Shown: one piece after another, positions 12,001 to 22,740 of the stretch
Layout of the letters: each line of letters starts with the position of its first letter
Position numbering within the stretch: the first letter of the stretch is position 1
NCBI GenBank assembly: GCA_004335635.1
Contig: QAXH01001180.1
Span: 10,000 to 71,940, forward strand
Length of the DNA stretch: 61,941 bases
DNA from: Chloromonas sp. AAM2
Taxonomy: Eukaryota > Chlorophyta > Chlorophyceae > Chlamydomonadales > Chlamydomonadaceae
Reading direction: 5' to 3'
Notes under the pieces: generated by a model
Databases searched by the model: none
Seen by the model: only the letters and a program-made list of their open reading frames with translations
Told to the model about the DNA's origin: nothing
Made by a program: the position numbers and the translations under genes

Positions 12001-15000
12001 GTCAGTGGTCACGATCGTCACCATGCCCTCCTTGGGCTCGCCCTGAAACAGCACACAAAGCACATGTCAATGCTCAACCGTTTGGATGCCAGATCATCCA
12101 ATCGAAAACCAGACATGCATGATTGCTTGGCTTGGATTGGTCCAGGTGGCGTCCATGCAACACCCCCGCTACTCAGTCTACCCTGTCCATGAGTGCAGGC
12201 AGGACAGGCATGCAGCCTCTGACACTGGATCCTTGCCGCACTCAGTGGCAGCCCTTGGCTTCTCTTGCAGATGTCTGATGAATTCTAGATGATTAAAGGA
12301 CGACTTGGCTTCTCTTCCTAGATGTCCCGAGAACGACAAATAGTACGTACCAGCAGCCGTTTTCGCACGTTGAAGTACTGCTGCACGAAGGCTGGCTTGG
12401 CGCCTTTGCGGTAACAGAAGAGGAAGAGCACTGTGATGATGACAAGCACGGCGCCCACCAGTGCCACGACCAGGATCCACGGAGACTGCACGTACCAAGG
12501 CTGCGAGATCACCTCGCAGAGGAACAGCGGCAGCTTGTTGGGCTTGGTGTGATTGACCAGTTCGAACCCCTACAAAACGCACAACACAGGCAGTTGGGAG
12601 TGACCCGCAGTCGGGATTGCTCAATGACCCGTTGGGCGAGGTGGATTGATCGCCAGGGACCACTGATCACGATCAAAGCAACCGTCTTATTAATAACGAT
12701 TGCATTGAGCGACGTCGGGCACTTGTCACTGGTTAACGATGATTGGATTTACCTTTGCTCCGGGGAGTGATCACGTGACCAGTTCGTCAGTTGACCACTG
12801 CTGTGGACCACGTGCCTGCATCTACTCTGATGTGTGTAGGACTCGTATTCTTGCATATCAGATCAAGACCGCTCACTAGATGGTGGTGCAGCAAGTCCTT
12901 GAGCCTACAGCAATCAAAACCGACATTCTGGCCTGGGAATTGTGTATGTTCCTTAATGCTCACCCCTTCGCATTGGCAGCCGTAGTACAGGTAGTAAGAA
13001 GGGTCGATGTTCCAGTCAAGGGCCGTGTCAGCATCATCAACGTTGCCCGCCATGCGCAGAGCCGGGCACCTGTGCATGGAGGGGTGGCCCATGCAGGAGT
13101 CAAAGGCGGGGACCAAGCAGAACCGGCTGCCAGTCAAGTTGAACTGGCAACAACTGGCAACTGGCAACTGGCAATTGGCAACAACTGCGGGAGACGACAG
13201 CTGTGATCAAGTGTGGGTCGCCAAACATGAAGGTGTCTGCCGAACTGCTATCATCGTGCCAGCGCCGAACTGCGGCTCCAGCAAATCAAGGACGGAGGGT
13301 TTGGCTGCCTTCTAAGGCGCCAGTCAAGTTGAACCACGCGATGTGCAATGTTGAGTTGTGTAAGCCATGCGTTGCAATAACACTGTACAGTCAGCAAAGT
13401 GCTGTGCATGCACACACAGCTAGTATCTTCGCCTGCTGTAGGCTTGCCTCTGTCCGGACTTCGGTTCCTAGTCTTCTCCCATGACGTGTGCTCCCTGCAC
13501 CTCTTCCCTGACTGATCCCCGTGTTTTCCAGTGTTGTGCTTTCCTGCTCTCTTTTCCCTTCCCTGGCCCACCGGTGTTCCAGCAGGCTGTCAGTCTGGAA
13601 CAACATGAAGATGCTCAAGCTCCTTCCTTCGGTTCTCGCCCTCACCTCATGTTTGTGTATGTGGTGCCCTTGGTTGGGGGCACTGGCACGTAGAACTTTG
13701 AGAAGGCTAGGTAGGGCGGCAGGAACGCGCTGCTGTTGCCCGCCTTGGCCCAGTCCACGCCCCCGTATGCATCGCCCAATGTGTCGGCGTCCATTATATC
13801 GACACCGCTCTGCAACACACGTGTGTGTGTGTGTGTGCGTGTGTGTGTGTGTGTGTGCGTGTGTGTGTGTGTGTGTGTGTTGCATCAAACTTTACCTAAT
13901 GTTTGAGTAGCGCCATGATGACAATGCCAAGATGCATACAGCAAGTCCAGGGGCTCCTAGTCAACGCTCGTTCTGAATGGGTTGGCTGTCTCCTGTTTCT
14001 TTGATGCGGTCGTGGCCTGATGAACTTGCTGATGATCATGACACGTTTCAGTGACACCAGCCTGTACCTCACCATCCATCCATTTTCAACTTCACTTCCA
14101 ACTTGACATCTCCCACACTTTCGGAATATCATCTGAGAGCTAAGGCTGTGCACACACTGGACCTCACGTCAATCAGTCCCAAAATTTGCCAAACTGCCTC
14201 ATGAATGCACAGAGTGCGTAGCATGGCTAAGTATGCAAGCAAACCCACACGTTCAGACGCTTACCAGCGGGTCCAATCCGCAGCAGGACAGCCAGTTTGA
14301 CTCCAGGTTTACTGTGATGTCTGGCTTTGCCAGGATTCCGAAGCTGTCCGGGATTCTGCCCACCAGGTAGTTGTCCGACACGTCCAGGTACATGATGGTC
14401 TTCACCTGGATGCCGATATCAGGAATGGTGCCTGCAGGCGACGTTTGCAAAAGGGCATTCCTTGATGCACTGACAACGGTTGTGCCAGCACGTAAAAGGC
14501 AAACCAATCAATGACCGACAGAGCTAGCGTGAGCCCATTGTTCCATTGCAGCATTACGGGCCTTGTTGACTTGCTGGTGGGCGGCTGTGTTGAGGCCTGG
14601 GCGCATTTCAGGTGGTGCTTTGAAAGATGGTGCTTCGCCTGTCACTGACTGCCAGGCTCCTTCGTTAAGCTGACTTCCTCATGACATAAACTGATTCAGT
14701 GCAGTTGCCGCTGAGCTGCGGGACACATCCCTTGTGCTTTTTGCGCGCATCACAACATGGGCAAGTGATACTGCTCACTGCTCACTACTTTCAGCCACCC
14801 TACCTGACACCTTGCAGTCAGAACGCGTGCCAACTCACTCACCTGTCAGGTAGTTGTACCTCATGCTGGCACGTGTCAACATGCCCAGGTTGGAAAAGAA
14901 GTTGATGGGTATGGTGCCTGTGAGGTTGTTGTTGTCCAACCGAATGTAGGCCAGCAGACGCATGTCCGCCAGGGCATCGGGGAGGGTGCCATTCAGGCTG

Positions 15001-18000
15001 CGAGCGGCAGACGGGCCAACTGACGGTGGCAAGCATGCGCTATGGGGCATTGCTTGACCGTCCCATGCCCCATGCCTCATGCAACGGGCATGTTGGTTTT
15101 AGGCACAGGCACAGTCAAGGCATTGTAAGACAGCGTCCAGAGAGTTGGCTGGGTTGTGTCCTCGAACTCCGCATTGCGCATCATCACTCCTGGCTGAACG
15201 ATGTGATTGACACGTGGTGGTGTGGGTGCACATAGCCAATGAGCCATCACGTACGCGTGACGACCGGCCCAAGATGCTTTGCTTTACAAGATGCTTCTTA
15301 GTTTGCGCTTACTTCTCGGATTGCTTAGCACTGTGTTCAGATTTCTATCGCGGCCATCAGTTGGCGTGGCGCAATGTTCTTTTTCTGAATCCCTCCTTAG
15401 CCCTACACTAGGTGAATTCCAACTCTCGACGGGCAACCATGAAGCAATCTCCTTGTTAACCCTTCCCTTGCGTAAAAAAAACAAACTCTTGATGAGCAAA
15501 CATGACGAGATGAGTGGGACAGCCACTTACTTGTTGAATGACAGGTCCAGATCCGTGAGCCACGATGAGTTTGCCAGCGTGCCGGAGATGGCGCTGGTGA
15601 AGCCGTTGCTGCCCAGCCGCAGGATGTGCAGCGCATAATAGCCCGCGAAGGAGGGAAGCCTCCCGTTCAGGCCCGTGCCCTGCAGCCAGGGTCAGAGTCG
15701 ACACGTGGTACGGCAGGGCTGCAACGCTCCTGCATTTTGAATTCCTTTGACTTTCTGCTTTGTGACTCACATGGATAGACTTCTGAGTTCATTATTTATC
15801 ACTGTGCGGGAAGCCAGGGCAAGACCCTGTCAGAGACATGGAAGGGTGCTACTCTTGCTACTTCAGCTACTCTTGCTACTTCACGTCACTCTAGTACTCA
15901 TGGGATGCTTACCGTGATGTCGAGTTGCACGAGTTGGGTGCAGTTTGTGAGATCCAGTGTCCCGCTCATCTGCAAAACGATCGGCAACAGCAGCACAATT
16001 CAGCGTAAGGTGTATACAGTGGCCTGCGACTTGAAGGGTGTGTGGGAGGTCAACACCTCTCGAGTGCCAATCATCAACGCACGTGGTTCAACTCTGTGAC
16101 AGTGACGCCCAGTGGCCGCTGCAGCTCACTGGCCTTGACCACAGAGGACTCACAAGGCACCGGGCACTGAGCTTGTGTTTGCCTGTCATCAACCTGGTGC
16201 CCAGGATAAGACCAGCCAATGCCACCCCCGTACTTGCAGACCCAAACACCTGACCGAGGTGGTCCCATGAAGGGAGCACTGGCAAGAGGCACAGCAGTCA
16301 GTTAACCAAAACGGCTGAGGGATGTAAGCCGTCGCCACGCTACTGTCACCACCTACCACCGTCTCCACCAGTGACGTCAGCACCGCTGATGATGTCATCA
16401 CTACAGCCTGCCAACGTGTGTATTCCATGCGGCGTTGCTCCTTCGCCTTGTAAGCCCCATGCAGTGGTACCTTTCTCCTTGACTGTTGTTGCCCAGGGTG
16501 CATTGGTGGCCAGTCGGTTGCCTGCAAGTTCCCTTAACCCTTTCCCCTTGCTGAGCAGCCCTCCAACGAGCCCCATGCAGTGTTGCTTGCCCCACTCACC
16601 GGGTTGCTTGCCAGGAGTAAGTCCATGAGGCTGCCGCCATTGTCGGAATCGCACAACTGGGTAGGGACTGAACCAGTCTGCATGGGCCAGAGAACATTGC
16701 CTTGAGAGAAATGAGAATGCATCCCAGTACAGACACGCTGTTACAACACGCTACAGTTGCAGATGCCGGTCACAGGGCTCAAGTCTGTTTTATTAGTGGG
16801 TCCGGAGTAACCAAGCCGGGCAACTCTCATGCTGGTCGCGCAACTCCAAAACAAAGTGTTGTCAAACTCTTTGCCTTAGTTCATGGATCAAAAGCCTTCT
16901 GAGTTCTCCCTGGCACTGTCAGAGTACCGGCTTACACCCCGACTTCGCCTGCTTACCAGTTGGTTGCCAGTCAAGTCTAAGACCAGAAGGTTTGGAAGCA
17001 TCCCCAACTCGCCAGGCACTGTGCCACTCATCTCTGCAGGAAGCAGATAAGAACGTAAGGGTGTCGCCGTACAAGAGCAGTTTGTGGCGTAAACACTGTT
17101 GAGGTGTTGAACCAGGCGTCAAGGTTTCCCATGGCAACATTCACGTCATCTCTCAACATGGGCAAGGCAACTGCCACTCATGTGGTCCGCACGTCATGCA
17201 TTGGGAAGCTACAGCACAAGATCCACAGCGTTATCAAGTGACAGGGTTTCTTAGTTCGTCCTGGTTGCGTGTGGTACACCTACTGTTGTAGCTCAGGCTT
17301 ATTGCCTCCAGCCTGGTAATGCGGGATATGTTGCCGTTGATGCTGCCATGCAAGTCGTTGAAGGCAAAGTCGACTAACTTGAGGTCGCACGCCACCCAGT
17401 TGAGCCAGTTGTCCTCCAGATGGCCGGCCTGCACCCAAAAATGAAGAAAAGAAAGTATACTCTAGACTTCTGAGAATCTGACACTAGATCGGGACATCGA
17501 ACACAAGATGTGGTCTGGACTTTTGAGACATGTCTGATGTCATTGGATTCACGGATATCCAGGTGAGCAGGAAGCAGGAAGCAGGATAATTGCGATACTG
17601 GAGGTTTTGATGTCAGCAGTTGGCTTTAGTCTCAGAGAGTGCCACCAGGAAGTTGGCGGTTTTCATCATCCTCAGAAGGGTGATGACAATTTGACATGCC
17701 ATGGAGAGGATAGATCACAGGTACCTGTACATGCTTGCATGCATGCATGTGACTGCCTCTGCATGTGCTCACGCACGTGAGATTGGATGCTGCATGCAAG
17801 ATCACTGAAGCAATAACCTCCTCATACCAGGCACAGCACTGAGCATGCTTTAACAGCTACTGGTCTTCTACTCAATGCATGCATGAACGTTTGTGGGCAA
17901 CGCACCAAGTTATTGCGGGGAAGCGTCATAGCAGTGACCATGCCAATCGTTGAGCAGCCGCATTGGTAGCGCTTGTTGTATATGCCACAGCTGAAGTCTG

Positions 18001-18874
18001 TGCAGCACTGGATCCCGTGCCAGCAGCAGTAGTCTGGTACAGCAATGAGAGTGCCGTTCATTGCAGGGATTAAGCAGTTTTGCCCGTAGACTGCCACATT
18101 GACAACAGAAGCATCCGCCTCGCCACCGCCTGCCCGAAAGTACTGATAGAATCGCTGCACTCTGGTCTGATTCTGCATGAACCAGCTACACCACCCTGAC
18201 GAGTCCGTCCAGTCGGGCCCGTTAGTCGAAGCCCAAAGGATGCTCAGACCAGCCGTTTGAATTGTGGCATTGCCTGTGGCAGGCAAGGCAAGGCAAGGCA
18301 AGGCGACACGAAGAGTGGCAGGGTTCAAGTGTGTATTGTGGCAGTCAAATGCACTTGAATGCTCCCGTCTGGCAGAAGCGTGACAACAGCCCATGGGCTG
18401 GGCTGGTGTCCATAGGCATGGTGCAGGTAGGCGCGACAACAGCCCATGGGCTGGTGGCATGGTGCATGTGCCAATGGCTTGATGCCCGAGCACGATTTGC
18501 ATTTGCATGGCTTTGCCCACTGCCCTGAGGTGGCCTGTTTGACTAAGACCAAGCACGGGAGAATAACCAGATACTGAGACACAGTTGAAGTACGGGAGTT
18601 CGTTCCTGGCCTGCATGCATCCTGTGCCACGCTGCCCTGACTTACATGTCTCAGTGATGTTTGTGGACAGAGGGAAGGTCCTCGCCACGGCCTGGACGGA
18701 CTGCAGCATGTCATTGTTGATGACAGCTTTACACTGTGCTGCGGTTGGTGAGGCTGCTTGGACACGAAGGCCTTGATACCGGTACTGTGGGTGTGCTGGC
18801 TGCACCAGCTGGCTGGAAGCCACCCCCGTCAGCAAGCACATGAGCGCAATGATGTGACGAAACCAACAGGCCAT
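4677..18874 (-). CDS. LRR receptor adenylyl cyclase, copy A
   Basis: This 25-exon gene encodes a predicted 2,082-residue type I membrane protein. All junctions are GT-AG and the exon lengths sum to 6,249 nt. In order: signal peptide (MACWFRHIIALMCLLTGVAS), plant-type LRR cap and LRRs to about residue 500, a cysteine-containing juxtamembrane part, one transmembrane helix (about 595-618), cyclase domain C1 (about 639-980), linker, cyclase domain C2 (about 1095-1275) and a long Ser/Pro-rich tail. C1 carries both metal aspartates (D652, D695); C2 carries N1250, R1254 and the adenine-selecting D1243. The expected activity is ATP to cAMP plus pyrophosphate at the cytoplasmic face, controlled by an extracellular ligand. 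The start was chosen at 18874, where the signal peptide begins, rather than the in-frame ATG at 18916. It is the paralogue of the gene at 25465-38749. ATP preference is inferred from one residue; guanylyl cyclase is not formally excluded. Confidence 0.9.
6316..8686 (-). other. Copy A: cyclase domain C2 exons
   Basis: Exons: 8581-8686, 8230-8477, 7872-8002, 6316-7537. The domain starts at about ITMVFCMVDGAKDW, where the first metal aspartate is replaced by Met. It continues through GGYMCRLQEDEFKYMVAFP, where the second is not recognisable. It then reads RADYHG and SINSAARYMDAAAHGGQ, which keep the adenine-selecting Asp, the transition-state Asn and the Arg. The remainder of the last exon (below about 7390) is a Ser/Thr/Pro-rich linker with no recognised domain. 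Confidence 0.88.
8816..12042 (-). other. Copy A: cyclase domain C1 exons and linker
   Basis: Exons: 11985-12042, 11641-11694, 11320-11380, 10995-11046, 10317-10716, 9621-9821, 9205-9409, with the linker exon at 8816-9047. The first exon has VTIVTTDIEGYS, with the first metal aspartate. The third and fourth splice to EQEGDSFIIAF, with the second aspartate (codon for S split by the intron). HGLRVRMGIATG and DAAAGGQVLMD are the later class III motifs. Between the two halves there is an insertion of well over 100 residues (10317-10716 and the start of 9621-9821), Ser/Gly/Pro-rich and unlike the matching insertion in copy B. At the position of the catalytic Asn and Arg, C1 has Met and Lys. Confidence 0.88.
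9880..10178. repeat. 29 bp minisatellite, ten copies
   Basis: Ten head-to-tail copies of a 29 bp unit (core GCATGGCAAGTGTCAGATCA) at 9880-10169, plus a partial copy. The inner copies are identical; the first and last have drifted. It sits in the intron between the copy A exons 10317-10716 and 9621-9821. Copy B has no such array in the same intron. There are no spacers between the units. Confidence 0.97.
12351..18874 (-). other. Copy A: signal peptide, LRR ectodomain, TM exons
   Basis: Exons, 5' to 3': 18646-18874, 17906-18273, 17284-17428, 16957-17033, 16600-16677, 15913-15969, 15531-15679, 14843-14997, 14265-14431, 13646-13809, 12964-13069, 12351-12569. The second exon carries the N-terminal cap: a DWTDSSGW motif, then CCWHGIQCC and a GMVTAMTLPRNNL strand, as in plant LRR-receptor caps. 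Repeats follow, with turns such as LTGSVP, LNGTLP and LTGTIP. Introns tend to cut at the same point of the repeat, just before the (T)G turn. The last exon encodes the single transmembrane helix (WILVVALVGAVLVIITVLFL) followed by the basic stop-transfer CYRKGAK. The intron between the exons at 14843-14997 and 14265-14431 splits a repeat block that is one exon in copy B. Confidence 0.88.
13820..13881. repeat. (GT)n microsatellite beside a splice acceptor
   Basis: A GT run with two GTGC interruptions. On the coding (minus) strand it is an AC run ending about 10 nt before the acceptor of the copy A exon 13646-13809, thus in place of a usual pyrimidine tract. Confidence 0.95.
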
Positions 18875-19487
18875 GTCCCTTCTCTGCCAGCAACTCTGTG
18901 TGAGCATTTCCCACATTTTGCATTGGGCAAGTACGCCCAGATTACAACAGGTGTCGCATCTGGGTCACGCGTCACAACTTTGCTGTGCGCACACGAGCCA
19001 TTCTTGATGTGCAAAGTTGTGCCACAGGAGCGACCGACGAAGGTGCCAAAGAAACGGGTGTCTCCTAGCTAGGGTTCTGCGATGGTTCGTCGATCCGCTG
19101 GACAGGAATCGTCGAGCCGCTGGTTAGGCACCAACACAGTATAAACGAACGAGTTGTTGACCCACTCACAAAGCGTAAAAACCAAACCGGTGGGTAGAGT
19201 GTTTGACGACCTTGTGTACGGTAAACAAGGTAAAGAGAGCCGTCACGTCTGCTTGCCACTAGATGGGCTGACATCGGCTCTGGACTTTAAGAGCAGACAA
19301 ACATGTACTCAAACAACGCAGCACCAGCCGCCACTGTAAGTGTGCAAAGCCTGTGTGCATGCGTGTGACCTGGAGAAGCAAGGTCCAACACGCAGGCACA
19401 ATTTGTGTCCAAAGGCACCTGCTAGGGTGTCCATGACCGTCAGCTGAAAGAGTACCACAAGATGTGCTAAGATGTCGAAACGGTAGA

Positions 19488-19512
19488 CCCAGAACTGGCA
19501 AACTTTTTTCTT
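19488..19512 (+). repeat. Dispersed end motif, solo copy
   Basis: CCCAGAACTGGCAAAC followed by a T run; it matches the right end of the element at 21941-22214. No left partner is seen nearby. Confidence 0.7.
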
Positions 19513-19514
19513 CA

Positions 19515-19845
19515 GTTGCTAGTACCTCTAGTTAGTACCTCTGCGTCACATCTAGCTGCCTGCTCCCACACCGTCTGCCCCTGCTAATCCCGTTCATCCT
19601 GCTGGGGCATCTGATTGTTGGAAAGGGTGCCCACTGGCTGTTATGCGCTGTGTGGCACGGAGCAGCATCACTGAGCAGGCCACTGGTGCGCCCACGACCC
19701 TAAACCGGGTACCAAGCTGCTAATACTTCTGCATCACATCACTGGGATATCCAACGCCTCGCTGTGCCCCCCGGTTGATACGTTCCTGCTGTCTGGGCAT
19801 CTTGCTTGTTGACAAAGGGCGTGGAAATCAAGCCGCGGCTGTTAT
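19515..19845. repeat. Imperfect direct duplication of about 125 bp
   Basis: Two related segments, about 19515-19640 and 19713-19845, share blocks such as TCTGCGTCACATC/TCTGCATCACATC, GTTCATCCTGCTG/GTTCCTGCTGTCT and GGCTGTTAT at matching spacing. They are diverged, so the duplication is old or the segments are two copies of a dispersed repeat. Confidence 0.55.
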
Positions 19846-20025
19846 ATTGCTTGCCACACCTGGGGCACCTGATGTTGAAGCTAATGCTGGCAGTGCCGTT
19901 GAGGACCCATGCAGCAGGCACAAAGGGCGGGTGGCTCTGGGTGGTTCAGCTGTACGACACGCTAGGCACACTGCTGTGACCACCTTTCAGTCTGGGCTTG
20001 GCTGACTGTGCGCAGGTGAGATGCA

Positions 20026-20121
20026 GTTAAAAGGCAGGCAAGATGATGCACAGTTGAGAGGCAGGCAAGATGATGCGCAGTTGAGAGGCAGGCACGATGA
20101 TGCGCAGTTGAGAGGCAGGCG
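20026..20121. repeat. 27 bp minisatellite, about 3.6 copies
   Basis: Units start at 20026, 20053, 20080 and 20107, each GTTGAGAGGCAGGCAAGATG followed by ATGCGCA or a near variant. Confidence 0.92.
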
Positions 20122-21940
20122 GGTGTTGGCACAATGTCGCAGTTCGGCAAAAAAACACTTGTTGTGATAATTTTGTAGTGATTGCTAGTAGTGATTGGTT
20201 GTTACATCAGGCTAGCGTCAACTCAGTGGGCCCAGTGTCCTACATCCACACTGCGGTGACAAGTGATTGCCGGTACCCATCGGGGCACATCCACTCGCCT
20301 GGTCTCGCGCATTGCCGAGCCAAGGGGCCTCGGGGTGGAGGTTCAGGGACTGTGTTGCAAGGCTCCATGCATAGGCATAGTCCCGTGAAATGCTGGCCGA
20401 TCGTCCTTCAACAGCATCACATTCAAACCTGCAATCCCATCCACGCTCAACTGCTCCCTACCTTTCGTGGCCCAAGGAGGACTTCATGACACATACCACA
20501 CGCATCACCCACTACCAAGCGGGCGAAGGGCTGGCCACCGATTGACCGTCAATATGGCCGCAGCCGAGTAGGTAGCCTAGGTTATCCCGACTGGCTCGCC
20601 AGTTCAAGACTCACAGTTCAGTCAGCTGTCGAAGTGTCAAAGCCAATTCCCAACATGCCAGGGGGGCTTTTTTTTGCTAATGACAACCTGCATGTTGAAT
20701 CTTACGTCTGGGGAACGCCCGGACAGGACCAAAGATCCAACCGCGCACGCAAGCGCGCTTTCAACAGGCTTCTGTGGCGCACCTCTCCAAACTTCCTCCT
20801 GGTTTCCTCCTTGAGCTGCATGGCGATGCCCTGTTTCTGCACCTACCAGAACGAAATGGCAGCCAGGTTGGTGGCAACGTTGTCGCCCGACAAGCATGGA
20901 AGACCCAAACTGGTGCAACATGAAAGTGGAGGGAAAGTGGAGGAAGTGACACACTGCGATTGGTCCTGTTGGTGGTGGCCACTGCTTGGGATGCTATCCT
21001 GTCCGCAGACCCTTTTAGGCGTGACAAGCTCCAAGATTATGCTTCCTGATCCACTCTTTGAAAGGAACAAGATCCCGAGTTGATTGGAATTAAAGGTTGA
21101 GGGGCATTGTCAGATGAGGGGAAGAATTCCAACCCGTTCAACCTACAGCAGTAGGGGATTGCGACACACTTGAATAGTAATGGTTGTGGTCTCCCCTCGC
21201 GGTACTGTCCTGTCCGATTTTCCTTGGTTACAGTCGGCAGGTTGCACCCCAATTATCCTCAGGTTGCACACACACCACCCAGGTGAGGCGCAGGGTGGCG
21301 CGTAACGTCACACAATCACACATGATCATTGTAGGCACTGTGTTCCCCGTCATCAACAAAGTCGATGTGGGCAAATGCGCCACGCAACGGCTGGCAGCTA
21401 ATAGCAACCGCGGCACTGTTTGAGTGATCATCCCTTTGAAGAATGATCAGCCTTGGAGGCGCCGCAGCTTGCGCACCCGGCAGGCGCAGCAACCTCAGGT
21501 GCAGCAAACGCGGAGGGGGATGGCGAAGGGGACGTTCTTCATACCGGACACAAGCAGCCGAGGGAGCAACTCGTTGCCTGCAGCAGTGGCTGTGATCTGC
21601 CATTTGTCTGTCGCTACTACAAACTAGAACAACTTGTATGTCTGTGATGATGTTTTTCAGTGGGTGACAAGTCACATTCCCCACGGTCACTTTTTACCTG
21701 TAACCTTGGCCATCACAGTAGCGATGTTAGAACTCGTCGCACACTGCACGGCTGTGCGTCATGTTTCGAGCAGGATTGTAGCTCAAACCACTGGCTACAC
21801 GTAGGGATTTGTATCGTTGAGAACGGTTGCGCCGGCGAGTTGCCAGGTCAAAAAGACTAGGGTTATGCCAAAGTCTCGCACAAAAAGACACAATGGGTGT
21901 GTGACCCGTCTGACCGAGTTCCTCAGAAGTCTTTTTTAAA

Positions 21941-22214
21941 AAAAAGAAGTTTGCCAGTTCTGGGACAATTCTTGTCGATATCACTGGAACATATGTTGGT
22001 GATGTGTGTTGGAGCTGTAAAGTGTGATTGGGTATACTGTGGAGTTGGGTATACTGTGGAGTTGGGTATACTGTGGAGTTGGGTATACTGGGTATACTGT
22101 GGCGCCACATCTCAGTCTCACATGACAAGAAATCAACGCCACATTTACACACCTGCACCACGTCACTGTCTGACTCACACGAGTTGTCCCAGAACTGGCA
22201 AACTTCTTTTTTTT
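21941..22214. mobile_element. MITE-like element with terminal inverted repeats
   Basis: The left end reads GAAGTTTGCCAGTTCTGGGA followed by CAA. The right end carries its inverse, TTGTCCCAGAACTGGCAAAC followed by TTC. Both have an outer A/T homopolymer, giving near-perfect inverted ends of about 30 bp around a 270 bp body. The body has no coding capacity and contains a 17 bp tandem repeat. This fits a non-autonomous DNA transposon, but I cannot identify a clear target-site duplication in the flanking A/T runs. The same end motif recurs elsewhere in the window. Confidence 0.6.
22030..22103. repeat. 17 bp tandem repeat inside the MITE-like element
   Basis: Units begin at 22030, 22047, 22064 and 22081 (GGGTATACTGTGGAGTT). 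The last is truncated and followed by another GGGTATACTG. Confidence 0.93.
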
Positions 22215-22539
22215 CATTGGTGGGCTTCCCCGGCGATGCCAGTCCCCTCGGTCTGCATCGCATGTCAGCAGAAAGTTCTTCTTAGTCTATGTAGAGCGTG
22301 TGGCTGATGAGTGTTTGTAGTTGGTGATAAGCATTTGTTTACAGCAAACTCCCGAAAGCAGTACCCTGGAAAACCATGCGTTTGGCTTCAAGAGACATCA
22401 CGTGATTCACGTAGTAAGGTGCACAGGGTTCCAAGGTGTGAGAATCCTGTGAGGTACTGAAAGAGAAAGGGCCACACACAAGGGACAACTAGTGTTTTCA
22501 GGGTGCTGAACCCCTGTCATGTGTTCATGACACATTGCA

Positions 22540-22740
22540 CAGTCGTTGCCTACAGCAGTGGCTGTGATGCGCCATTTGTCTATCGCTACTACAAACTAGC
22601 ATCATGATTTGCTGTTGCACTTCTGTATGTACTGTGATAATGTACAGCGTGAGGCTGATGAGTTTTCTGTGGGTGAGAAGTGATCAGCATTTGTTTACAG
22701 CAAACTCCAAAAAGCAGCCTGGAAAATTATGTGTTTTGCT
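22540..22740. repeat. Local dispersed repeat, intact copy
   Basis: This stretch shares GCAGTGGCTGTGAT and TCGCTACTACAAACTAG with 21575-21630. It shares GTGGCTGATGAG-like text, then CATTTGTTTACAGCAAACTC, with 22290-22375. The two halves are contiguous here but separated by about 650 bp in the other copy, and the MITE-like element lies in that interval. No coding sequence is evident. Confidence 0.6.

Noticed and set aside
13391..13888. Open frames reading His-Thr or Cys-Val runs
   Set aside because: They are translations of the GT microsatellite and overlap cyclase A exon 13646-13809 in other frames.
20634..21083. 149-codon plus-strand open frame in the gap between the cyclase genes
   Set aside because: No recognisable domain, no splice partner and no supporting context.
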